Source of the DNA: Halorubrum sp. 48-1-W | GTDB taxonomy: Archaea; Halobacteriota; Halobacteria; Halobacteriales; Haloferacaceae | DNA length: 50,433 bases | Assembly: GCF_003287355.1 (NCBI RefSeq) | Contig: NZ_QMIM01000034.1 | Span: forward strand, 1-50,433 | Direction of reading: 5' to 3' | Translations under genes and position numbers: made by a program | The notes under the pieces: model-generated | Databases searched by the model: none | Told to the model about the DNA's origin: nothing | What the model saw: the letters and a program-made list of their open reading frames with translations, nothing else | Shown here: one piece after another, positions 31,747-39,601 of the stretch | Numbering within the stretch: position 1 is the first letter of the stretch | Layout of the letters: each line of letters opens with the position of its first letter

Positions 31747-33395
31747 TCGCTCTCACCCCCGTCGGCGACGGCCTCGGCGTTCAGCTCTCCGCTTTCGAGC
31801 GCCTCGGTCAGTCGCGGTAGGACCTCGAAGAGATCGCCGTCGATGAAGTAGTCCGAGAACTCACGGATATCCGCCTCGGGGTCGGTGTTGATCGCGACGA
31901 TGGTGTCGGACTCGTCCATCCCGACCTTGTGCTGGATCGCGCCGCTGATGCCGGCGGCGACGTAGAGGTCGGGCTCCACCTCCTGGCCGGTCTCGCCGAT
32001 CTGTCGATCCTCGGCGGCGTACCGCTCGACGTGGCCCTCGAACTGGTAGGAGGAGGTGACGATCCCACGGGAGATCCCTAGAGCCGCGTCCTCGAACGCG
32101 TCGGCGAGATCGAGACCGAGCTCCATCCCTCGCGTCGGGTCCGCGCCGATCCCGCGACCGAGCGCGACGACCACCTCGTGACCCGTCAGGTCGACGCCGC
32201 CCTCCAGGCGGTCGAACTCCTCAACGTCGACGCGGAACCACTCCTCGTCGAGGGTGAACTCGTGTTCGACGACCTCGCCCTCCCGCTCGGGGTCCGGCTC
32301 GGGAATCTCGAAGCTCCCGGGGATGACCGAGGCACCCTGCGGGTGGAACTCGCGGCTCGGATTGTCGAGACAGAGGATCGTCGAGTACTCGAAACCGCTG
32401 AAGTCCGGCCGCTTCATGTGGAGGACGCGCTCGAACTCCCGGTCCTCGCCGCCCGTCTTCGCGGGGTTCGAGATGACCGCGTTCTCGATGTAGAGCCCGG
32501 AGCAGTCGCTCGCGAGCCCCGAGTCGAGTTCGGCCTGTACCAGCGCCGAGAGGTCGCGGCCGTTGTGCGTCGCCGGGAACAGGACGTACCGGGGCTCGTC
32601 GTAGTCGCGCCACTCCGCAGGGTCGGGATCCCCCGCTCCCGGATCGCCGCCCCAGCGCGCCATGTCACAGAACACGCGAGTGTAGGGCTCGTGTCGGAAC
32701 CGACTCAGTCGGGCGTCCTCGTGGTAGACGACCACGTCGGCACCGTGCTCGATACACGCCTCGGCGAGGCCCGCGACGTCGTCGCCGACGAGCACCGCGA
32801 CGACCTTCTCCTCGGCGTCGTACTCGTCGTTGTAGCCGTCCATCAGCTCGCGCGCCTTCCCGAGCATCTCCAGGGAGACGTCGATCAGATCGCCGGCCTG
32901 CGTCTCGCAGTACACCCACATGTCGCCGTAGGTACCGTCCTCCAGCGCACGGACGTGTCTCTTGTCCGCGGTCGGGTGGTCGAGGTCGGGGTGTTTCTCC
33001 TCCGGCGGGACGACCGCCGCCGCCTCCTCGTCGCTGCCGCGCACCGAGTCGAGGCGGTTGTCGACGAGCGTGAGCACGCTGTCGCGGTTCTCGCCGGCCG
33101 TCTCGGCGTCGCGGATCCGTTCCAGCTCGTCCGGGTCCTCGATGTCCTGGAGCGCGTTACCCACCTCGGCAGCCGTCATCTCGGCCGGGTCGACCTCGCC
33201 GGCCTCCCCCTCGTCCTCGCTGAACTTCTCGATCCGGCTCTCGATGAGCGTCTTCGCACCCGCGCGGTTCTCACCCGCCTCCTCGGCCGCCAGGACCGCC
33301 CGCAGTCCGTCGACGTCCTCGATGGTCCGGATCTCGGGACCCAGCTCCTGGATCGTGTACTCGTTGGGGTCGAGCGGAGGTTCCGCCATGCTCAC
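31743..33395 (-). CDS. fixB: FixB/ETF alpha subunit with a long N-terminal extension
   Basis: A 550-aa protein; ETF-alpha domains are usually about 310-430 aa. The C-terminal FAD domain is clear (ETGQEVEPDLYVAAGISGAI and VAINTDPEADIREFSDYFID). The N-terminal ~140 residues contain two related helical units: GLRAVLAAEEAGENRAGAKT with LIESRIEKF, and ELERIRDAETAGENRDSVLT with LVDNRLDSVR. They are followed by an acidic linker. With FixA it forms the electron-transfer flavoprotein. The start is GTG overlapping the fixA stop (GTGA); an ATG two codons later is possible. It overlaps fixC by 4 nt. Confidence 0.9.
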   Translation of the reverse strand: MSMAEPPLDPNEYTIQELGPEIRTIEDVDGLRAVLAAEEAGENRAGAKTLIESRIEKFSEDEGEAGEVDPAEMTAAEVGNALQDIEDPDELERIRDAETAGENRDSVLTLVDNRLDSVRGSDEEAAAVVPPEEKHPDLDHPTADKRHVRALEDGTYGDMWVYCETQAGDLIDVSLEMLGKARELMDGYNDEYDAEEKVVAVLVGDDVAGLAEACIEHGADVVVYHEDARLSRFRHEPYTRVFCDMARWGGDPGAGDPDPAEWRDYDEPRYVLFPATHNGRDLSALVQAELDSGLASDCSGLYIENAVISNPAKTGGEDREFERVLHMKRPDFSGFEYSTILCLDNPSREFHPQGASVIPGSFEIPEPDPEREGEVVEHEFTLDEEWFRVDVEEFDRLEGGVDLTGHEVVVALGRGIGADPTRGMELGLDLADAFEDAALGISRGIVTSSYQFEGHVERYAAEDRQIGETGQEVEPDLYVAAGISGAIQHKVGMDESDTIVAINTDPEADIREFSDYFIDGDLFEVLPRLTEALESGELNAEAVADGGESE

Positions 33396-34246
33396 TCACC
33401 TCCCGCGAGCGGTGCCATCTCCTCGAACACCTGCCGCATCTCCTCGTCGCTCTCGGGGTCGACCATCGTGGCCTCGCGCTCGGCGGGGGCTTTCGGGATG
33501 GGATCGACCGAGGAGACGACCGTCGGAGAGCCGTCCAGGCCGATGTAGTCCGGGTCGAGGTTGAGGTCGGTGTGGTCCCACACCGTCATGTGCTCCTCGT
33601 AGTTCGCGGCGCGCTCCCGCGTCTCCTCGCGGAGGTCCCTGTGTCGCAGGCGGTGTTCGGCCCGCCGGTAGGACGGCTCGAACTCGGGGTCCGCGACAAC
33701 GAACGCCGGAAGCGAGGTCTCGACGGTCTCTATCTCCGCGATGTCGCCCTCGACGAGCCGCTTTGCCCGCAGGCGCTCCTCGTCCGGGTCGATCTCCAGG
33801 GAGACGACGTGGGTGACGATCGGCATCCCGTACGCCCAGCAGGTCTGTGGCCCGGTGTGGCCGGTCTCCCCGTCGGCGGTCTTGAAGCCCGCGAAGACGA
33901 GGTCGGGCGAGGGGTCCATCCCTTCGAGGGCGGTCGCGATCGTGATCGCCGTCGCCCACGTGTCCGCGGCCGCCATCTCGCGGTCCGACAGCAGGTAGAG
34001 GTCGTCGGCGTAAACCGACTCCATCGCCTCGCGGAGGACGTCCCCGTAGCCCGGCGGTCCCATGCTCATCACGCTCACGGTGCCGCCCTGCCGAACCTTC
34101 GTCTGTAGCGCGGCTTCGAGCGCGTGCTCGTCGTTCGGGTTCATCACCGTCGGTGTTTCTCCTCGTTCGAGGTGTCCGTCCTCGTCGAAGGAGACCTGTC
34201 CCTCCCGGAAATCCGGTACGCCTTTCGTTAGAACGATCGTGTTCAT
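33392..34246 (-). CDS. fixA: FixA/ETF beta subunit
   Basis: A 284-aa ETF-beta family protein. It starts MNTIVLTKGVPDFREGQVSF. The nucleotide-binding core has VSVMSMGPPGYGDVLREAME, AADTWATAITIATALEGM and DLVFAGFKTADGETGHTGPQ; the segment ETVETSLPAFVVADPEFEPS is typical of the FixA branch. With FixB it carries FAD (and AMP or a second FAD) and transfers electrons to FixCX. In bifurcating Fix systems NADH drives both quinone and ferredoxin reduction. A purine-rich GAGAGGA lies 7-13 nt before the ATG as a possible ribosome-binding site, so it is probably translated from a polycistronic message. Its TGA overlaps the fixB start. Confidence 0.92.
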   Translation of the reverse strand: MNTIVLTKGVPDFREGQVSFDEDGHLERGETPTVMNPNDEHALEAALQTKVRQGGTVSVMSMGPPGYGDVLREAMESVYADDLYLLSDREMAAADTWATAITIATALEGMDPSPDLVFAGFKTADGETGHTGPQTCWAYGMPIVTHVVSLEIDPDEERLRAKRLVEGDIAEIETVETSLPAFVVADPEFEPSYRRAEHRLRHRDLREETRERAANYEEHMTVWDHTDLNLDPDYIGLDGSPTVVSSVDPIPKAPAEREATMVDPESDEEMRQVFEEMAPLAGGE

Positions 34247-34327
34247 TGTTACATCCTCTCGTGTTCGATCCGACGAGTGTTTCCGTGTTTGTTGATCGTG
34301 TTGAATTCGTGAGTTCTGTCGCCCGGC

Positions 34328-34704
<377 letters not shown>

Positions 34705-34770
34705 CTGCCGGGAGGTGGCCCGTAGCGTCGGCTCAGAAGAGAGGCGGTCCACGGCGTCGGATCGGCGTTC

Positions 34771-36828
34771 CTACGTCTCCTCGTATATCATCTCGATCTG
34801 GTCGGCGAACCGCTCCAGGACGTTTCGGCGCTTCTTCTTCATCGTCGGCGTGAGCAGATCGTTCTCCACGGAGAACTCCTCTTCGACAAGCCTGAACCGT
34901 TTGATCCGCTCGTACGGTTCGAACGCCTCGTTCACCGCGTCGACCTCCCGTTGAAACCGCTCGAGAACGCGCTCGTCACGGCAGATCGCCCGTCGGTCCG
35001 CGGGGAGGTCGATCCCCTCCGCGTCCGCCCACGCCTCGACCGCCCCGAAGTTCGGGACGAGGAGCGCCGAGACGAACTTGCGGCCGTCGCCGAGCACGAC
35101 GCACTGCTCGACGAACTCGTTGGCGGCGAAGCGCTCCTCGATCGGTCCGGGCGCGACGTTCTTCCCCGTCGAGAGCACGAGCAACTGTTTGGCGCGTTCA
35201 CGAAAGGCCACGTAGCCGTCGGGACGAAGCTGGACGACGTCGCCGGTGTGGAACCACGGCTCCTCCGGGTCGCCGTCGCGCGCTTCGGGCGGGGTGCCGG
35301 CCACGACTGCCTCGGCGGGAAGCGCGTCGTGTGCCGAGAACGCCTCCCTGGTCGCGTCGGGGCGGTTCCAGTACCCGTCGGTCACCTGCGGGCCCCGCAC
35401 GAGCAGTTCGCCGACGTCGCCCGGGACGTCCACAGCCTCCTCGCCGACGAGCCGGCCGTCGAGCGCGATCTCGGTGTCGACGACCGGCGGCCCGATGGTT
35501 CCCACCTTCGGATCCTCGGGCGGGTTGACCGTGATCACCGGCGACGTCTCCGTGAGCCCGTACCCCTCCAGTATCGGGAGGTCCATCGCGTGATACAGCG
35601 CACACAGCTCCGCCGAGAGCGACCCCCCGCCGGAGATGAAGAAGTCGACGTTCCCGCCGAGCGCCTCCCGCACCGACGAGAAGACGAGTCGGTCGGCGAG
35701 CGCGCGCTTCGCGTCGAGGATCGGGCCGGGGTCGTCGGCCTCGTGGTGTGCCCGTCCGACCGCGACGGCCCACTCGAAGATTCGCTCTTTCACCGGGGAC
35801 TGGCTCGCCTCCTCGCGGATCGCGTCGTAGAGCTTCTCGTAGACCCGCGGGACGCTGGTCGTCGTCGTCGGCCGGACGAGCCCGAAGTCCTCCCGGAGCG
35901 TGTCGGGACTCTCCGCGTAGCCGACGGTCGCGCCGGCCGCGAACATCATGTAGTGGCCCGCCAGCCGCTCGAAGACGTGCGCGAGGGGGAGAAACGAGAG
36001 GGTCGTCGTCGCCACGGAGATACCGGGGATCCCCGCGTCGCGGTCGGGCCGGTCCGCGAACCGCCGATAACACTGGTTCACGTTCGAGCGGAAGTTCCCG
36101 TGAGTGAGCCGGACGCCCTTCGGCTGCCCGGTCGTCCCGGAGGTGTAGATGAGGCTCGCCAGGTCGTCGACGGCGGTCGAATCGAGCCACGACTCGTAGG
36201 TCGCCTCCTCGAATGCGTCCGCGCCGAGTTCGTGGAGCTCGCCGAGCGTGTACACGTCGTCCGCGTTCGCCGGGTCGACGTCGAGGTCCGTCGCCTCGTC
36301 CGCGTCGGCGACGGCTACCTCGTCCATCGTCACGATCGCGTCCAGGTCGTGAGCGAGGTCGTCGCGAACGCCGAGCACCTCCTCGAGGAGGCCGCGGTTC
36401 TCGACGACGACGACCGTCGCCTTGGGGTCCTCGAGCAGGTAGCGGACCTGCGACGGCGACGAGGAGGCGTACACCGTCGTGACGACCGCGCCGGCCGCGA
36501 GCGCCGCGAAGTCGACCTGCGCCCACTCCATGCGCGTTCCCGCGTAGACCGCGAGCCGGGTGTCGTCCGCGACGCCGACCTCGCGGAACCCCGCCGTGAG
36601 GTTCCGGACCACGTCCCGCATCGCTGCGTAGGTGAGGTCGGCGTAGTCGCCGACGGGCGCGGGGTCGAGGACGTCCGCCGAGACGAGCGACCGGTCGTAC
36701 ACCCCGCCCTTGTAGCGCTGGGCGACCCGGTCGGCGTTGCGCACAGCGGAGCGCTCGAACGTTCGAGGGAGGGTCTCGCGGGCGACCACGTCGTCCGCGA
36801 ACCGCCGCTCGGCTTCCTGCCAACTCAT
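34771..36828 (-). CDS. AMP-forming long-chain acyl-CoA synthetase
   Basis: A 685-aa adenylate-forming enzyme (ANL superfamily, long-chain FadD type). The P-loop is SLIYTSGTTGQPKGVRLTHG. Downstream core motifs are LEGYGLTETSPVITVNPPED and WFHTGDVVQLRPDGYVAF, and the C-terminal hinge lysine region is LLVLSTGKNVAPGPIEERF. It activates fatty acids to acyl-CoA with ATP to AMP plus pyrophosphate, at the membrane-cytosol interface. It has its own TATA box 22 nt upstream. Its stop lies 113 bp before the Fix operon on the same strand, which fits supply of acyl-CoA for oxidation with electrons entering ETF. Confidence 0.93.
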   Translation of the reverse strand: MSWQEAERRFADDVVARETLPRTFERSAVRNADRVAQRYKGGVYDRSLVSADVLDPAPVGDYADLTYAAMRDVVRNLTAGFREVGVADDTRLAVYAGTRMEWAQVDFAALAAGAVVTTVYASSSPSQVRYLLEDPKATVVVVENRGLLEEVLGVRDDLAHDLDAIVTMDEVAVADADEATDLDVDPANADDVYTLGELHELGADAFEEATYESWLDSTAVDDLASLIYTSGTTGQPKGVRLTHGNFRSNVNQCYRRFADRPDRDAGIPGISVATTTLSFLPLAHVFERLAGHYMMFAAGATVGYAESPDTLREDFGLVRPTTTTSVPRVYEKLYDAIREEASQSPVKERIFEWAVAVGRAHHEADDPGPILDAKRALADRLVFSSVREALGGNVDFFISGGGSLSAELCALYHAMDLPILEGYGLTETSPVITVNPPEDPKVGTIGPPVVDTEIALDGRLVGEEAVDVPGDVGELLVRGPQVTDGYWNRPDATREAFSAHDALPAEAVVAGTPPEARDGDPEEPWFHTGDVVQLRPDGYVAFRERAKQLLVLSTGKNVAPGPIEERFAANEFVEQCVVLGDGRKFVSALLVPNFGAVEAWADAEGIDLPADRRAICRDERVLERFQREVDAVNEAFEPYERIKRFRLVEEEFSVENDLLTPTMKKKRRNVLERFADQIEMIYEET

Positions 36829-36850
36829 ACCACACCGACTCGCGGACGTG

Positions 36851-36858
36851 GCATAAAC
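36851..36858 (-). promoter_or_regulatory. TATA box of the acyl-CoA synthetase gene
   Basis: GTTTATGC on the minus strand, 22 nt before the ATG at 36828. Confidence 0.6.
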
Positions 36859-36885
36859 GATCCGGTAGTTGTTCGTTTCTTTCGC

Positions 36886-36960
36886 TCGACTGTCCCGCTC
36901 TAACTCGACTGTCCCGCTCTAACTCGATTGCCCGCTCTAACTCGATTATCCGCTCCGAGT
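36886..36960. repeat. 19-bp tandem repeat (x4) between divergent promoters
   Basis: TCGACTGTCCCGCTCTAAC-type units start at 36886, 36905, 36924 and 36942, the last two diverged. The array sits between the TATA boxes of the acyl-CoA synthetase and helicase genes and could be a regulator-binding array. Confidence 0.8.
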
Positions 36961-36978
36961 TGACCCTCCACTCCGAGG

Positions 36979-36986
36979 GTTTAATT
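36979..36986 (+). promoter_or_regulatory. TATA box of the helicase gene
   Basis: GTTTAATT, 23 nt before the GTG at 37010. Confidence 0.55.
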
Positions 36987-37009
36987 CCCGGAGCGCGCGA
37001 GGGGGTCGT

Positions 37010-38890
37010 GTGGACCCCGACCGGATCCCCGCGGAGTTCCCGGCCCCGAGCTTTCGCGGCGCACAGGAGCGCGCGCTCGCGGACGTCCGCGACGCCTTCG
37101 CTGCCGGCAACGACGTGGTGTTGGTGCGCGCGCCGACCGGCAGCGGCAAGTCCCTGCTCGCGCGCGCCGTCATGGGGTCGGCCCGCGAGGTGGCCGACGC
37201 CGCGCCGAGCGAGCCGACCGACGCGTACTACACCACCCCGCAGGTCTCCCAGCTCGACGACGTCGCGAGCGACGACCTCCTCGAGGACCTGAAAGTGATC
37301 CGCGGGAAGTCGAACTACGACTGCGTCCTCCCCGGCGAGCACGACACGCCGGTCGACCGTGCGCCCTGCGCCCGCGAGCAGGGGTTCGACTGCAGCATCA
37401 AACACCGCTGTCCGTACTTCTCGGACCGAGCGATCGCCTCGTCGGGTCGGTTCGCCGCCATGACGCTCGCGTACTTCATGCGGACCGCGGGGTCGGAGGT
37501 GTTCCGCAAACGCGACGTGGTCGTGATAGACGAGGCTCACGGGCTCGCCGAGTGGGCGGAGATGTACGCGACCATCGACCTCTCGCCAGAGCGCGTCCCG
37601 GTCTGGGACGACGTGGGCGTCCCGGACGTCGAACGCGACGCCGGCACGGACGAGGACGCGCTCGACCGAACCGCCCGGTTCGTCGAGAGCCTCCGCGACG
37701 TGGCGAAACGGGCGAAAGACGAGCTGACGGGACGACCCGAGTTGAGCCGCGAGGAGGTCGCGAGACGCGACCGGCTCGGGGAGCTGATCTCGGAGCTCGG
37801 CTGGTTCCTCGAGGACTACCGCGACCTCGACTCGCCGACGACCTGGGTCGTCGACCAGCCCGACGGCGAGGGGTCCGCCATCGCGATCAAGCCGCTCGAC
37901 CCCGCGCGCTACCTCAGACACACCGTCTGGGACCGCGGCGAGAAGTTCGCCCTGCTGTCGGCGACCATCCTCTCGAAGGAGGCGTTCTGTCGGGGTGTCG
38001 GCCTCGACCCCGGGAAGGTCGCGCTCGTCGACGTCGAGCACACCTTCCCGCTCGCGAACCGGCCGCTCTTCGACGTGACGCAGGGGTCGATGACCTACGA
38101 GCACCGCGACGAGACCGTGCCGAAGATCGCCCGACTGCTCGTCCGGCTGATGGCCGAACACCCCGACGAGAAGGGGTTGATCCACGCACACTCCTACGAC
38201 ATCGCGGGACGGCTCGTCGAGCGTCTCGGCGAGTTCGGCGTCACAGCGCGCGTCCGCCGGCACACGCGGGCGAACCGCGACGCCGAACTCGAGGCGTGGA
38301 AGGCGAGTCCGGACCCCGAGGTGTTCGTCGCCGTGAAGATGGAGGAGGCGCTCGACCTGGAGGGCGACCTCTGCCGCTGGCAGGTGGTGTGTAAAGCGCC
38401 GTACCGAAACACCAACGACTCGCGGGTCGCTCGGCGGCTGGCCGACGGCCAGTGGGCGTGGTACCATCGGACCGCGCTACGCACCGTGATACAGGCGTGT
38501 GGCCGCGTCGTCCGCGCGCCCGACGACTACGGGGCGACGTACCTCGCGGACGACTCGCTCCTCGACCTGTTCGACCGGGCAGTAGCCGACACCCCGTCGT
38601 GGTTCCGCGACCAGATCGACGCGATGACGACCCCCGATCTCCCCGCGTTCGACCCGTCGGCCGCGCTCGCCGGGATCGACGCCGAGCCGTCCGGCCCCGG
38701 CCGTGCCGGACGTCGCCAAGGTGGGTCGCGGAACGCCACGTCGTCCGGGCGGACGGGCGAGGCGATCGGCGATGGAACGGCGGGCCGTCCCGGGTCGACC
38801 GGGGACGGGGGGACGACGCGAACCCGGTCGGAAGCCGACGAGGAACGGCGGGAGGATCACCCGCTCTCCGACGTCTGGGGCGACGGGTGA
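37010..38890 (+). CDS. XPD/DinG-like superfamily 2 DNA helicase with Fe-S cysteines
   Basis: A 626-aa helicase. Walker A is APTGSGKS (residues 41-48) and the Walker B DEAH box is at about 174-177. Four cysteines between them, Cys105, Cys120, Cys128 and Cys134, match the 4Fe-4S domain of XPD-family 5'-3' helicases. The C-terminal motifs include LLSATILSKEAF, GLIHAHSYDIAGRL and the motif VI-like VIQACGRVVRAPDDYG. Residues from about 560 are a disordered Gly/Arg/Thr-rich tail. It probably acts in repair or unwinding of damaged or structured DNA. The GTG start is supported by TATA spacing and by beginning just before the first helicase motif. Confidence 0.9.
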   Translation: MDPDRIPAEFPAPSFRGAQERALADVRDAFAAGNDVVLVRAPTGSGKSLLARAVMGSAREVADAAPSEPTDAYYTTPQVSQLDDVASDDLLEDLKVIRGKSNYDCVLPGEHDTPVDRAPCAREQGFDCSIKHRCPYFSDRAIASSGRFAAMTLAYFMRTAGSEVFRKRDVVVIDEAHGLAEWAEMYATIDLSPERVPVWDDVGVPDVERDAGTDEDALDRTARFVESLRDVAKRAKDELTGRPELSREEVARRDRLGELISELGWFLEDYRDLDSPTTWVVDQPDGEGSAIAIKPLDPARYLRHTVWDRGEKFALLSATILSKEAFCRGVGLDPGKVALVDVEHTFPLANRPLFDVTQGSMTYEHRDETVPKIARLLVRLMAEHPDEKGLIHAHSYDIAGRLVERLGEFGVTARVRRHTRANRDAELEAWKASPDPEVFVAVKMEEALDLEGDLCRWQVVCKAPYRNTNDSRVARRLADGQWAWYHRTALRTVIQACGRVVRAPDDYGATYLADDSLLDLFDRAVADTPSWFRDQIDAMTTPDLPAFDPSAALAGIDAEPSGPGRAGRRQGGSRNATSSGRTGEAIGDGTAGRPGSTGDGGTTRTRSEADEERREDHPLSDVWGDG

Positions 38891-38954
38891 ACGGACGAAC
38901 GGCTGGTGGGTGACGATCGCTACGGACCGTGCGCCAGGAACGGTCCGAGCGGGG

Positions 38955-39038
38955 TCACAGAAAGCTGATCCCCCAGGCGACCATGGAGCTCACCATGAGG
39001 AACGCGAAGAACAGCGCGATGGCCTGCTGTCTGTCCAT
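38955..39038 (-). CDS. 27-aa single-pass membrane microprotein
   Basis: A short polar start (MDRQQAIA) leads into one hydrophobic helix, LFFAFLMVSSMVAWGISFL, ending at the stop. The ATG lies 22 nt after a TATA box (39061-39068), so the transcript is probably leaderless. The stop is 65 bp from the helicase stop (convergent). It is too small for family assignment. Small single-helix proteins often bind larger membrane complexes, which is only a general inference. Confidence 0.68.
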   Translation of the reverse strand: MDRQQAIALFFAFLMVSSMVAWGISFL

Positions 39039-39060
39039 ACCCGAACTCGACCGTAGAGAC

Positions 39061-39068
39061 TCATAATT
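39061..39068 (-). promoter_or_regulatory. TATA box of the 27-aa microgene
   Basis: AATTATGA on the minus strand, 22 nt before the ATG at 39038. Confidence 0.6.
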
Positions 39069-39133
39069 CCTCCGGGCCGTCGTCGACGAGCGTTCGCCAC
39101 GACCGTCCATTATACATGTCGACCGCAGTTCAG

Positions 39134-39162
39134 TGATACATTATATCGTATAAGGTGTATCA
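39134..39162. promoter_or_regulatory. 29-bp imperfect palindrome (operator candidate)
   Basis: TGATACA-TTATA-TCG-TATAA-GG-TGTATCA: the arms match except for a GG bulge. It lies between two divergent small genes, about 24 bp upstream of the TATA-like box of the 63-aa gene. Confidence 0.5.
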
Positions 39163-39215
39163 GGGTCCTGAATGAAGTAGTAAGGTTCATAATCGTTCAC
39201 GCAAGACGGGTGTGT

Positions 39216-39407
39216 ATGCCAACGAACGCGCTGTCGAGTGCGCTGACGCTGTACGGTGCGCGAACGCTGACGCTCGAGCAGGCGGCGACGCAGGCGGGCG
39301 TCAGCGAGGCCGAGTTCATCCGGCAACTGGAACGGCGTGGCATCGAGGTAACCGAAGCCGAGCGCTCGGCAGCGTCCGGAAGCGACCACACCGCGCGCGC
39401 GGACTGA
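39216..39407 (+). CDS. Small haloarchaeal HTH-like protein, 63 aa
   Basis: MPTNALSSALTLYGARTLTL is followed by EQAATQAGVSEAEFIRQLER, a helix-turn-helix-like pair, and an acidic tail. It resembles short haloarchaeal proteins and some antitoxin-type DNA-binding modules, but no toxin gene is next to it. The ATG at 39216 (rather than GTG 39210) is preferred by similarity to the usual MP-start and by a TTCATAAT box about 22 nt upstream. A palindrome further upstream may be its operator. Confidence 0.72.
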   Translation: MPTNALSSALTLYGARTLTLEQAATQAGVSEAEFIRQLERRGIEVTEAERSAASGSDHTARAD

Positions 39408-39571
39408 CCGGACCCCCAACCGCAGCCGAGCGGGTTCCCGACCCGGTACCGACCCGACGAAGAACCCCCACGCCGACTCGCGTTCACCCCCGTTTTATCG
39501 GATCAGTAACTCTCTGAGGTTTTCAACGGAGCCACGTGTTCAAATATTGATTTCGATAATTTCGGAGACAG

Positions 39572-39579
39572 TTATATAA
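39572..39579 (+). promoter_or_regulatory. TATA box of the transducer gene
   Basis: TTATATAA, 22 nt before the ATG at 39602. The rest of 39408-39601 is a GC-rich then A/T-rich spacer without a gene. Confidence 0.65.
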
Positions 39580-39601
39580 TATATGGGACGGGCTCGTGTG
39601 T

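Noticed and set aside
36886-36960. Possible CRISPR-like array (four 19-bp units)
   Set aside because: The units are contiguous and degenerate, without spacers.
35198-38467. A 1089-codon open frame on the minus strand across the acyl-CoA synthetase and helicase genes
   Set aside because: It is antisense or out of frame to two clear enzymes, Arg/Gly/Val-rich without motifs, and results from the lack of stop codons in high-GC DNA.
39216-39407. Toxin-antitoxin module with the 63-aa HTH-like protein as antitoxin
   Set aside because: No toxin-like gene is adjacent; the divergent 27-aa membrane peptide has its own promoter and is on the opposite strand.
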